Origin: an uncultured Prevotella sp.
GTDB lineage: Bacteria > Bacteroidota > Bacteroidia > Bacteroidales > Bacteroidaceae
Reading direction: 5' to 3'
NCBI GenBank assembly: GCA_905210845.1
Contig: CAJLYG010000203.1
Span: forward strand, 1-5,418
Length of the DNA stretch: 5,418 bases
Position numbers and translations under genes: made by a program. Below, piece after piece: positions 1-5,418 of this stretch (its first letter is position 1; every line of letters starts with the position of its first letter). A model generated the notes under the pieces. It saw nothing but the letters and a program-made list of their open reading frames with translations. It was not told where the DNA came from and searched no databases.

Positions 1-1552
1 CATCCCATTTCGATGATAACTGGGGCAATTTTATCAGGATGTGCTCCAGCTCCGCTTCGGAGTAGGCCTTCACCGTCTCCGTGCCCCAGCTGGTGAATAC
101 CTCGTCGGCGTGATGATGGTGATGGTGGCAGCCGCAGTGGGGATCATCGCATTCCTCGCCGTCGTGGTGATGGTGGTGATGATCGTGGTCATGCTCGTCC
201 TCATCGTGGTGATGATGGCAGCAGTGCTCATGGTCGTGGTCGTCGTCATCGTCATCATCATGGTCATGGTGATGGCAGCAATGGTCATGATCGTGCTCAT
301 CCTCGTCATGGTGGTGATGGTGGTGCTCATGCTCGTGCTCCGCCTCATCCGCCTCGTGCTCAGCGCGCATATGCGCCAGCAGCTCGTCCGCCAGAGAGAC
401 CTTTTCGATAGCGCTGAGAATGGTCATGCCGTCCAGCTGGTCCCAGGGTGTGGTGAGAATGGCGGTCAGGTTATGGTAATCCCCAGGCACTACGCCTTCG
501 ATACGTCCTTCGTCGACATCCGTTTTGTATTGCAGGAAGACTGGGTCGTTGACTGCACTCAGGGAGAGATAGTCGAGCATCTCTGCGCTTTTCACCATCA
601 AGTCCTCGTAACTGATTTCCAAATCATGGGGCGAGGCTTTCAGTTGCTTCATCGCAACCACGCAGCGGCAACTCTCTTCCATCGTCTTGAAATACACTAG
701 TGCGGAGGCACGGTAAGGATATTCCTGGAGCGTCTTCATCTTTACCTCAGCTAAGAAGGCAAGGGCGCCTTCGGATCCGACCATGGAGTGGGCGATGATA
801 TCGAAGGGGTCGTCATAAGCTACTAATGGCCTGATGTTCAACCCGGTCACGTTCTTGATAGAGTATTTGTAGTTGATACGGTCGACAAGGCTCTTGTTCG
901 CACGTACCTCGTCGCGTAACTTCTCTATCTGCGCGAGAAAGTCGGGATGGGTCTTGCGGAAATCACGCCTGCTTTGCTCGTCCCCTGTGTCAAGAAGGGT
1001 GCCATCAGGAAGGATGATCCGGGCACTGACCAACATATGGTCGCTATTAGCATGCACCCCACAGTTCATCCCGGATGCATTGTTGCAGATGATACCTCCT
1101 ACCATCGCACTGTTCACAGAGGCTGGGTCAGGAGGAAGGACTCTCCCCCAGGGCTTGAGGATGGCGTTCACGCGCCCACCCACGATGCCGGGTTGCATGC
1201 GGATGGTCTTCCCCTCGTCGTAGACTTCATATCTCTCCCAGTGCTTTCCCGCCACGATGAGGACGGAATCACTCACGCTTTGCCCCGACAGGGAGGTACC
1301 TGCCGCCCGGAAGGTATAGGGCACATGATGCCTTGCGCAAGCCTTGACGATAGCCGAGACCTGTTCCTCTGAATCGGAACGGATTACTATTTTGGGCACC
1401 ATTCGATAAAAACTGGCATCTGTACCCCATCCGAAGGTTCTCAAGGGGTCGGTGTATAATTGGTCTGCTGGCACCAACTGCGTGAGTTCTGCCAGCAGGG
1501 ATTGATATTGTTCAGGCTTGATTTCCATATCTCCGAAGAATAAAGTCGTCAT
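1..1552 (-). CDS. FAD-linked oxidase, D-lactate dehydrogenase/GlcD-like, with His-rich insert (3' end outside window)
   Basis: This is the N-terminal 517 codons of a flavoprotein that probably oxidises a D-2-hydroxy acid such as D-lactate and passes electrons onward. It starts MTTLFFGDMEIKPEQ. The N-terminal part has the conserved FGWGTDASFYR segment (about 40-50). The FAD-binding PCMH-type domain follows, with RAAGTSLSGQ (82-91), GGIICNNASGM (152-162) and MVGSEGALAF (257-266). The FAD-oxidase C-terminal domain begins near residue 270 and is interrupted by a His/Asp/Glu/Cys tract at residues 399-481. The frame is open through the tract and resumes with ADEVFTSWGTETVKAYSEAE. Bacteroidales relatives usually exceed 900 residues and end in ferredoxin-like and CCG cysteine-rich domains, but that part is not visible here. 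A second ATG at 1528 (Met9) is an alternative start; the promoter 28 bp upstream fits the ATG at 1552. The exact substrate is unknown. Confidence 0.9.
   Translation of the reverse strand, partial: MTTLFFGDMEIKPEQYQSLLAELTQLVPADQLYTDPLRTFGWGTDASFYRMVPKIVIRSDSEEQVSAIVKACARHHVPYTFRAAGTSLSGQSVSDSVLIVAGKHWERYEVYDEGKTIRMQPGIVGGRVNAILKPWGRVLPPDPASVNSAMVGGIICNNASGMNCGVHANSDHMLVSARIILPDGTLLDTGDEQSRRDFRKTHPDFLAQIEKLRDEVRANKSLVDRINYKYSIKNVTGLNIRPLVAYDDPFDIIAHSMVGSEGALAFLAEVKMKTLQEYPYRASALVYFKTMEESCRCVVAMKQLKASPHDLEISYEDLMVKSAEMLDYLSLSAVNDPVFLQYKTDVDEGRIEGVVPGDYHNLTAILTTPWDQLDGMTILSAIEKVSLADELLAHMRAEHEADEAEHEHEHHHHHHDEDEHDHDHCCHHHDHDDDDDDDHDHEHCCHHHHDEDEHDHDHHHHHHDGEECDDPHCGCHHHHHHADEVFTSWGTETVKAYSEAELEHILIKLPQLSSKWD
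110..358 (-). other. His/Asp/Cys-rich, probably metal-binding, insertion inside the FAD-linked oxidase
   Basis: Residues 399-481 of the oxidase contain 38 His, 33 Asp/Glu and 7 Cys, with only five other residues (A401, A404, G465, P471, G474). There are three runs of six His (410-415, 458-463, 476-481), one run of four (446-449) and an acidic run at 432-438. Vicinal cysteine pairs occur at 425-426 and 444-445, each inside HCCHHH. The segment DEDEHDHDH occurs twice (416-424 and 450-458). CAC and CAT, and GAC and GAT, are mixed, so the tract is not a pure trinucleotide expansion. Comparable tracts in HypB, SlyD and CobW-type GTPases bind nickel, zinc or cobalt. A role here in holding or delivering a divalent metal is inference. 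Confidence 0.85.
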
Positions 1553-1579
1553 TCACGATTGGCGATAGACGATGATCTT

Positions 1580-1612
1580 GCAAAAGTACAACAAAAATCT
1601 TATTTCCACAAA
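1580..1612 (-). promoter_or_regulatory. Bacteroidota-type promoter of the FAD-linked oxidase
   Basis: On the minus strand, TACTTTTGC (1588-1580) matches the -7 consensus TAnnTTTG exactly. A TTTG (1612-1609) lies 20 bp upstream as the -33 element. Transcription would start near 1576, leaving a leader of about 24 nt before the ATG at 1552. No strong Shine-Dalgarno is seen in this leader, which is usual for the phylum. Confidence 0.75.
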
Positions 1613-1949
1613 TATTCTGTTTGTTTTGCCAAAGCAAAGCCTCTCTTTTTCTTGTCGCTCACGCTCAGCAACGTTAAAGCTGCCGTTTGATGTTGCCAAA
1701 GCTATGACCTGAGGATGCCAAGCCATAGGTTGGGGAAGACTATCTCTTGGCTCTGCCGAAAGGGATATTCCATCGCCTTTCCAGGAGGTTACCTTTTGGC
1801 TTGCGTGAGGTGGCCTTTTAGCCTGTGGGAGATGGCCTTTTGACTCGCAAAAGGTTACCTTTCAGGAGTCGAAAGATGGTCAGTTGCGTTTTCTGTGACG
1901 GTCGGGTGAAAATGATATGCCATGAGATGGAAAATTCTATGCCCTCTTG
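1613..1949. other. Non-coding divergent intergenic region
   Basis: This stretch lies between the two divergent promoters and no convincing gene is seen in it. Short open frames lack a recognisable start context or any family resemblance. It contains the 22-bp repeat block at 1787-1874. Similar but weaker GCCAAAGC/GCCAAGCC words near 1690-1735 may be older decayed copies. No tRNA, riboswitch or clear terminator hairpin was recognised. Confidence 0.6.
1787..1874. repeat. Four degenerate 22-bp tandem repeats with an internal hairpin
   Basis: Four units of exactly 22 bp start at 1787, 1809, 1831 and 1853, each beginning GGTTACC, GGTGGCC or GATGGCC followed by TTT. A fifth, weaker unit may start at 1875. 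The CCTTT core recurs at 1792, 1814, 1836 and 1858. The third unit contains a perfect 7-bp inverted repeat, CCTTTTG (1836-1842) and CAAAAGG (1848-1854), around a 5-nt loop. The pattern resembles 22-nt CTTTTGCAATGCAAAAG-type arrays that I recall from Prevotella genomes; that link is memory, not a search result. Confidence 0.65.
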
Positions 1950-1982
1950 CTTGGCGTTATCAGGAATAATCCCTATATTTGC
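1950..1982 (+). promoter_or_regulatory. Bacteroidota-type promoter of the aldo/keto reductase
   Basis: TATATTTGC (1974-1982) matches the -7 consensus TAnnTTTGC exactly. The -33 TTG core is at 1951-1953, with a 20-bp gap. Transcription would start near 1986, giving a leader of about 34 nt before the ATG at 2020. Confidence 0.75.
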
Positions 1983-2019
1983 ATGCGGACTTAACCGTGA
2001 ATAGCAAATCAGTAGGCTT

Positions 2020-3363
2020 ATGGATGAAGACAAACGATTGATCAGTAGGCGTGATTTCCTAAGGCGGCTTACCGTGGGCACAGCCTCTGCCGTGGCGTTC
2101 TCAGCCGCGGGACCTCTGAAGTTGTTCGCCCAGAACGAAAGCAAGCCGTTGAGTGTAGGCAAGATGACCTATCGCAAGAACCACCATTCAGGTGACTTGG
2201 TCTCACTGTTGGGGTATGGGATGATGCGGTTGCCCATGAAAGGAGGGCAGATCGACCAGGACCTTGTGAACCAGGAAGTGGACTATGCCTTGGCACATGG
2301 AGTGAACTATTTTGATACATCTCCCCACTATTGCGGAGGAAAGTCGGAGAAAGCCGTGGGCATCGCCTTGAGCCGACATCCCCGTTCTTCCTATTTCTTG
2401 GCTACCAAGATGTCTAATTTCGGGCAGGATGAATGGTCGGCAGAAGCATCTAAGGCGATGTATCGCCGGTCGATGGAAGATCTCAAGACGGATCATATCG
2501 ACTATTACCTCTTGCATGGCATCGGGATGGGCGGCATGGCGTCTTTCAATGGCAGGTTTATTGATAACGGCATGCTTGATTTCCTGTTGGATGAACGCAA
2601 GGCTGGGCGTATCCGGAACCTGGGCTTTTCCTACCATGGGGACGTGGAAGTATTCAACTGGTTGTTAGCGCATCATGACAAATATCGTTGGGATTTCGCC
2701 CAGATCGAGATGAATTACATGGACTGGAAGCATGCCAGCGAGCGGAATACGAATGCTGACTACCTGTATGGGGAGTGTGAGAAACGGGGCATTCAGAATG
2801 TTGTCATGGAGCCTTTGTTAGGGGGCAGACTGGCAAAGTTGCCGAATGCCCAGGCTCAACGCCTGAGGTCACTTCGCCCTCATGACACAATTGCATCTTG
2901 GGCGTTCCGCTTTGTCGGCTCGCATACGAACATCTTGACAGCCTTGAGTGGGATGACGACGATGGAAGTGCTACAGGAGAACGTCAATACCTTTTCTCCA
3001 TTAGATCCCTGCAACAGTGAGGAGTTGGCATTGCTGACAAATATCGCGGACAACCTGGCTGCTTATCCTACCATCCCCTGTACGGGATGCAAGTATTGCA
3101 TGCCATGTCCTTACGGAGTCGATATCCCCGGGAACTTCGCCGCTTATAATAAGGCCGTGAACGAAGGGACCTTGCCTCCTGCTGACAAGCAATCTGCTGA
3201 CTATCCATCTCGTGCGAAGGCTTTTGCCGACCAGTACAAAAAGCAACTGCCGGAAAAGGGATTGGCCACGCATTGCATGGACTGTGAGGCTTGCCTGCCC
3301 AAATGCCCACAGCGGATCAAGATCCCAACCCAGATGGCAAAGTTGACGGAACTGCTTTCTTGA
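2020..3363 (+). CDS. Tat-leader aldo/keto reductase with C-terminal double 4Fe-4S motif
   Basis: This 447-residue protein is a fusion-type aldo/keto reductase. The N-terminus carries a twin-arginine motif, SRRDFLRR (residues 9-16), then a short hydrophobic stretch to about residue 36, predicting folded export or membrane association. The AKR barrel spans about 60-330 with the full catalytic tetrad: Asp99 in NYFDTS, Tyr104 in PHYCGG, Lys130 in LATKM and His166 in YYLLHG. The C-terminus has two cysteine motifs: C354/C357/C360/C363 (CTGCKYCMPCP) and C419/C422/C425/C429 (CMDCEACLPKCP). This suits two 4Fe-4S clusters in a ferredoxin-like arrangement. The family is common in gut Bacteroidales but its substrate is generally unknown. 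The ATG at 2020 directly gives the Tat leader. The gene appears monocistronic, with its own promoter and a convergent neighbour 26 bp past its stop. Confidence 0.93.
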   Translation: MDEDKRLISRRDFLRRLTVGTASAVAFSAAGPLKLFAQNESKPLSVGKMTYRKNHHSGDLVSLLGYGMMRLPMKGGQIDQDLVNQEVDYALAHGVNYFDTSPHYCGGKSEKAVGIALSRHPRSSYFLATKMSNFGQDEWSAEASKAMYRRSMEDLKTDHIDYYLLHGIGMGGMASFNGRFIDNGMLDFLLDERKAGRIRNLGFSYHGDVEVFNWLLAHHDKYRWDFAQIEMNYMDWKHASERNTNADYLYGECEKRGIQNVVMEPLLGGRLAKLPNAQAQRLRSLRPHDTIASWAFRFVGSHTNILTALSGMTTMEVLQENVNTFSPLDPCNSEELALLTNIADNLAAYPTIPCTGCKYCMPCPYGVDIPGNFAAYNKAVNEGTLPPADKQSADYPSRAKAFADQYKKQLPEKGLATHCMDCEACLPKCPQRIKIPTQMAKLTELLS

Positions 3364-3389
3364 CATCGCGTGGAAAGCGGAGCCAGACC

Positions 3390-4262
3390 TCATCCCTTAT
3401 TCTTTCCCTTGTTGGCAATGAATACGCCTAAAAGAATGAGGGCTGATCCGAGGTATGCCATCCATGTCATCGGCTCGCTCAACACGATAGCACTGCAGAT
3501 CACCGTGCTGATGGGATTGATGTAGATATAGTTGGATGCGCTGATGGCACCAATCTTCTTGATGATATAGCTCCAGATGAAGAAGCAGGCAAAGGAGGCA
3601 ATGACGCCCAGAAAGAGCAGGTTGCCCCAGATGACCGGTTGCCGGAAACCGTCTAAGGGAAAGTTCCAAGGGCGGACCAGGAACACGGGAAGGATGGTTA
3701 TGATACCATAGAAGAATACTTTCCTTGTAATGAAGGTCGCGCTTTTTCCGGCGAGAGCATGTTTGTCAACCAGGCTGTAGACAGCCCAGCTGATGGCAGC
3801 CACTAACGCGAGCAAGTCGCCTAACGGGTTCAGGTGAAGGATGAACTTGCCATTGAAGATGACGATGGCTGTGCCTAACAATGCCGTAATAGACCCGGCC
3901 ACGAGTCCTGGCGTCGCCTTGATATCCTTGATGAAAAGGAATCCAAGGAGCGTGGTGATCAAAGGAGCCGTGCATACGATGAAGGACACGTTATTCGTAT
4001 AACTAATGCCGACGGCCCAGTTCTCGCTCAGGAAATAGAGAGATCCCCCGGTGATGCCCAAGAGAGCCATGGTCAACTCGTCTTTCCAGTCCTTCGACCA
4101 TACCTTCTTCGGTGAGCAGAACCAAATGCAGACATAAGCCATCAGGAACCTGATGAAGAAAATCTCTTCCGGTCGCATACCATGGAGGAGCAATTCCTTG
4201 GAATTGACAAAGGTGCAGCCCCAAATGAGGACGACGATGATGGCGATGAGATGATAGATCAT
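3390..4262 (-). CDS. EamA/DMT-superfamily transporter
   Basis: This 290-residue, very hydrophobic protein has about ten predicted membrane helices in two EamA repeats, roughly residues 3-136 and 147-284. Typical features are WGCTFVNSKELL after the first helix, PEEIFFIRF in helix 2, NWAVGISYTNNVSFI in the first repeat, and NYIYINPISTVICSAIVLSEP in the second, where EamA proteins commonly carry an NP...EP pattern. It ends in a short basic tail (NKGKNKG). The length matches the usual 290-300 residues, so it looks intact. It would act in the inner membrane as a metabolite or drug exporter; the substrate cannot be told from sequence. The start at 4262 gives a complete first helix. It is convergent with the reductase and divergent from rmuC; a palindrome sits about 33 bp upstream of its start. 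Confidence 0.92.
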   Translation of the reverse strand: MIYHLIAIIVVLIWGCTFVNSKELLLHGMRPEEIFFIRFLMAYVCIWFCSPKKVWSKDWKDELTMALLGITGGSLYFLSENWAVGISYTNNVSFIVCTAPLITTLLGFLFIKDIKATPGLVAGSITALLGTAIVIFNGKFILHLNPLGDLLALVAAISWAVYSLVDKHALAGKSATFITRKVFFYGIITILPVFLVRPWNFPLDGFRQPVIWGNLLFLGVIASFACFFIWSYIIKKIGAISASNYIYINPISTVICSAIVLSEPMTWMAYLGSALILLGVFIANKGKNKG

Positions 4263-4294
4263 ATCGATTTGACTTTTATTCTTTTCTATTGTTT

Positions 4295-4313
4295 ACTGAT
4301 ATCCGATATCAGT
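4295..4313. promoter_or_regulatory. Perfect 19-bp palindrome, candidate operator
   Basis: ACTGATATC (4295-4303) and GATATCAGT (4305-4313) are exact inverted repeats around a single central C. The site lies between the divergent transporter and rmuC genes, close to the transporter start. The arms are too close for a good RNA hairpin and there is no T-tract, so a binding site for a dimeric regulator fits better than a terminator. A weak -7-like GAACTTTGC on the minus strand (4331-4323) would place the site just downstream of the transporter's transcription start. Confidence 0.5.
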
Positions 4314-4374
4314 CAGGATGCTGCAAAGTTCGTTATTTTTTAGCAAAAGAGAGCATAAACCGCATGAAAATAGC

Positions 4375-4383
4375 TATCTTTGC
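4375..4383 (+). promoter_or_regulatory. -7 box of rmuC, next to the start codon
   Basis: TATCTTTGC fits TAnnTTTGC exactly and ends three bases before the ATG at 4387. By normal spacing transcription would begin at about 4386-4387, implying a leaderless or nearly leaderless message. No good TTTG -33 element is found about 20 bp upstream, so this rests on the -7 box alone. Confidence 0.5.
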
Positions 4384-4386
4384 GGT

Positions 4387-4971
4387 ATGGAAGTAATCTA
4401 TTTAATCATCGGTATCGTCATCGGAGGGGCCTTGGACTTCTTCTGGATGATCAGTCAGAGAAAGGGCGGGGAAGGAAAGCTCATGTTGCTGGAACAGCAA
4501 TTGGATCAGGTGCAGAAGGGGAGAGATGACCTTCAGGCACAGTTGAGCGCGGCAGTGGAGGAGAACCATAGGCTCGCTGAGCAGGTCAGGCAGGTGCAGA
4601 TCGAGCGCGAGGGTCTCTCCGTGCAGCTCCAAGGAGAAAGGAAACGAAACGAAGAGCAGGCGCAGCTTCACGAAAAGCTACATAACGAGCAGTTCCGGCA
4701 ACAGCAAGAACAGTTCCATGCGCAATTGGAAACCCTTCAGGAGCAGTTCTCGAATCTTGCACAGAAGGTGCTCGACCAGACAACGGACAAGTTGAAGTCG
4801 CAGAATGTTGAGTCGATGCAGACCCTGACCGCACCCTTGAAGCAGAACATCGAGCAACTTCATCAGGCCATCCAGCATACCAATCAGGAGACCGCTAAGA
4901 ATACAGCATCCCTTTCCCAGCAGTTGAAGGAAATGAGTGAACAAACGCACATCATCGGCATGTGGCAGTGA
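4387..4971 (+). pseudogene. rmuC: RmuC-type DNA recombination protein, 3'-truncated
   Basis: The 194-residue product begins with a single membrane anchor (MEVIYLIIGIVIGGALDFFW), then a long Gln/Glu-rich coiled coil from about residue 30 to 185. This is the N-terminal layout of RmuC, linked to limiting DNA inversions and rearrangements. Full RmuC proteins are about 400-475 residues, with a nuclease-fold domain containing a QGNWGE/QGDWGE-like motif after the coiled coil. Here the resemblance stops at about LKEMSEQT (to 4947) and a stop follows after HIIGMWQ, so the whole catalytic half is missing. An in-frame ATG at 4318 would add 23 residues (MLQSSLFF...) but runs through the -7 box, so 4387 is preferred. 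The missing part is replaced by antisense glycosyltransferase sequence. The fragment is unlikely to be functional. Confidence 0.8.
4945..4961. other. Junction between truncated rmuC and truncated glycosyltransferase
   Basis: Plus-strand RmuC-like coding is recognisable up to about 4947, perhaps to 4959. Minus-strand glycosyltransferase coding is recognisable from the right down to about 4953 (FDLIHCHMPM). Both proteins lose family resemblance here and neither reaches its normal length, so two unrelated loci are joined within about 15 bp. No insertion sequence end or long repeat lies at the point. Confidence 0.7.
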
Positions 4972-5260
4972 ATCAAATCAAATTTTTCCTCAAGCATCAG
5001 TTTTTTCAACGCCAGATAGCACGTCCGCACATCTCTGGAAAATGGCGAGCGTCCAAACGGAATATGATGTCTGTGGATTCCCGTGCCCATCAAGCGGGAA
5101 TTATCTTTCCCGTACACAACAACATCAAAGTTCGCCGCGTAATGGATTTCATATCCCATTTCCAGCAGAGTGCCATTTCCTGTAATATTTTCACGTTATT
5201 CATTTCAAACTGTGGCACAAAGCCGCTGACTCTTGTTACCAGTAATGCTTTTTTACTCAT
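4953..5260 (-). pseudogene. EPS-type glycosyltransferase (GT4-like N-terminal domain), frameshifted and 3'-truncated
   Basis: The first frame encodes MSKKALLVTRVSGFVPQFE followed by MNNVKILQEM from the ATG at 5260. A second frame continues from about 5159 with GYEIHYAANFDVVVYGKDNS and RLMGTGIHRHHIPFGRSPFS, ending at FDLIHCHMPM. Joined, these match the N-terminal donor/acceptor domain of Bacteroidales capsule and EPS glycosyltransferases, where NNVKILQEMGYEIHYA is normally uninterrupted. A 17-bp insertion between the two parts breaks the frame. Only about 100 of the expected 350-400 residues are present and the C-terminal nucleotide-sugar domain is absent because of the junction near 4950. The start is well supported: GGAGG (5274-5270) lies 9 nt upstream. 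The ATG overlaps the stop of the preceding gene by 8 bp (ATGAGTAA), so the two were translationally linked in a polysaccharide operon. Confidence 0.75.
5156..5180 (-). repeat. 8-bp direct repeats bounding a 17-bp frameshifting insertion
   Basis: On the minus strand GGAAATGG occurs at 5180-5173 and again at 5163-5156, separated by the 9-bp CACTCTGCT. Removing one repeat plus the spacer (17 bp) restores the reading ...ILQEMGYEIHY... of the glycosyltransferase. The layout looks like an 8-bp target duplication with a few leftover bases, or a replication slip. Confidence 0.6.
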
Positions 5261-5418
5261 GATGCGATTCCTCCCTGGATGTATATTCCTGAATCTTGCG
5301 TTCGACCTCTTCGTTGCCCTCGGTGTGTTCTTTTAATCCCGTTGTCTGGTTGGTATCCACTCCCTCTGTCGAGTCTTTTTTCAAAACGGTTTTTACTGTC
5401 ATAAGAATCAGTTTCAAG
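5253..5418 (-). CDS. C-terminal end of a probable bacterial sugar transferase (5' end outside window)
   Basis: The last 54 residues of a gene entering from the right edge are visible, beginning LKLILMTVKTVLKKDSTEG and ending SREESHHE with stop TAA at 5255-5253. The D/L-K-[IL]-[IL]-x-x-T-V-x-x-V-[IL] pattern near the end resembles the last conserved segment of bacterial sugar transferases (PglC/WcaJ-like polyprenyl-phosphate glycosyl-1-phosphate transferases). These start capsule or EPS subunits on the lipid carrier at the inner membrane. The following charged tail (TEGNEEVERKIQE) is not diagnostic. The 8-bp overlap with the downstream glycosyltransferase fits a polysaccharide operon. That it is coding is fairly clear; the family call is tentative because most of the protein is missing. 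Confidence 0.55.
   Translation of the reverse strand, partial: LKLILMTVKTVLKKDSTEGVDTNQTTGLKEHTEGNEEVERKIQEYTSREESHHE

Noticed and set aside
70..348. Minus-strand Thr/Met/Ser-rich open frame
   Set aside because: It is an out-of-frame reading of the repetitive His-codon region of the oxidase, with no start context of its own.
41..700. Long plus-strand open frame encoding a Val/Met-rich hydrophobic stretch, apparently a membrane protein
   Set aside because: It is the complement of the His/Asp-rich tract: antisense of CAC/CAT reads GTG/ATG and antisense of GAC reads GTC. The minus frame has clear FAD-oxidase motifs.
873..1372. Two overlapping plus-strand frames of 116 and 141 codons
   Set aside because: They lie antisense to the conserved FAD-binding domain and resemble no family I recognise.
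1625..1638. Short inverted repeat TTTGC-CAAA-GCAAA
   Set aside because: Only 5-bp arms in AT-rich DNA upstream of a promoter; expected by chance.
1818..2162. Minus-strand 114-codon frame across the intergenic region and the start of the reductase
   Set aside because: It runs through the 22-bp repeats, the reductase promoter and the Tat leader in antisense, with no family resemblance.
4295..4313. Palindrome as a rho-independent terminator
   Set aside because: There is no useful loop (one central base), no T-tract, and no gene ends just upstream on either strand.
4937..5336. Overlapping plus-strand frames after rmuC
   Set aside because: They are antisense to the glycosyltransferase and sugar transferase sequences, which carry recognisable family motifs, a Shine-Dalgarno and an operon-type overlap.

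Overview
The window looks like Bacteroidales DNA, most likely Prevotella or a close relative. Three upstream regions carry the Bacteroidota -7 box (TAnnTTTGC), and two of these also have a TTG/TTTG -33 element about 20 bp away. Most starts lack a strong Shine-Dalgarno. The gene families (long FAD-linked D-lactate-dehydrogenase-type oxidase, aldo/keto reductase with twin-arginine leader and C-terminal Fe-S motifs, EPS-type glycosyltransferase) are common in that order. The genus is an inference from recalled family knowledge; no search was run.

Layout. (1) Positions 1-1552, minus: N-terminal 517 codons of an FAD-linked oxidase; its 3' end lies beyond the left edge. In its second half sits an 83-residue tract (110-358) with 38 His, 33 Asp/Glu and 7 Cys. 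This is the most striking feature of the window. (2) Positions 1553-2019: divergent intergenic region with one promoter facing each way and a block of degenerate 22-bp repeats. (3) Positions 2020-3363, plus: exported-type aldo/keto reductase with two 4Fe-4S motifs. (4) Positions 3390-4262, minus: ten-helix EamA/DMT transporter, convergent with the reductase. (5) Positions 4263-4386: short divergent region with a perfect 19-bp palindrome and a -7 box almost touching the next start codon. (6) Positions 4387-4971, plus: rmuC, cut off before its catalytic domain. (7) Positions about 4953-5260, minus: 5' part of an EPS glycosyltransferase, frameshifted by an apparent 17-bp insertion and also cut off. 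(8) Positions 5253-5418, minus: C-terminal end of the upstream gene, probably a polyprenyl-phosphate sugar transferase.

The left two thirds look like ordinary single-gene chromosomal units: a flavin dehydrogenase, a redox enzyme and a permease. No shared pathway is evident. The right end is different. Two incomplete genes, rmuC and the glycosyltransferase, run into each other tail to tail within about 15 bp near 4950. This is either a genuine rearrangement joining a housekeeping gene to a polysaccharide locus, or an assembly join. No RNA genes, CRISPR arrays or intact insertion sequences were seen.
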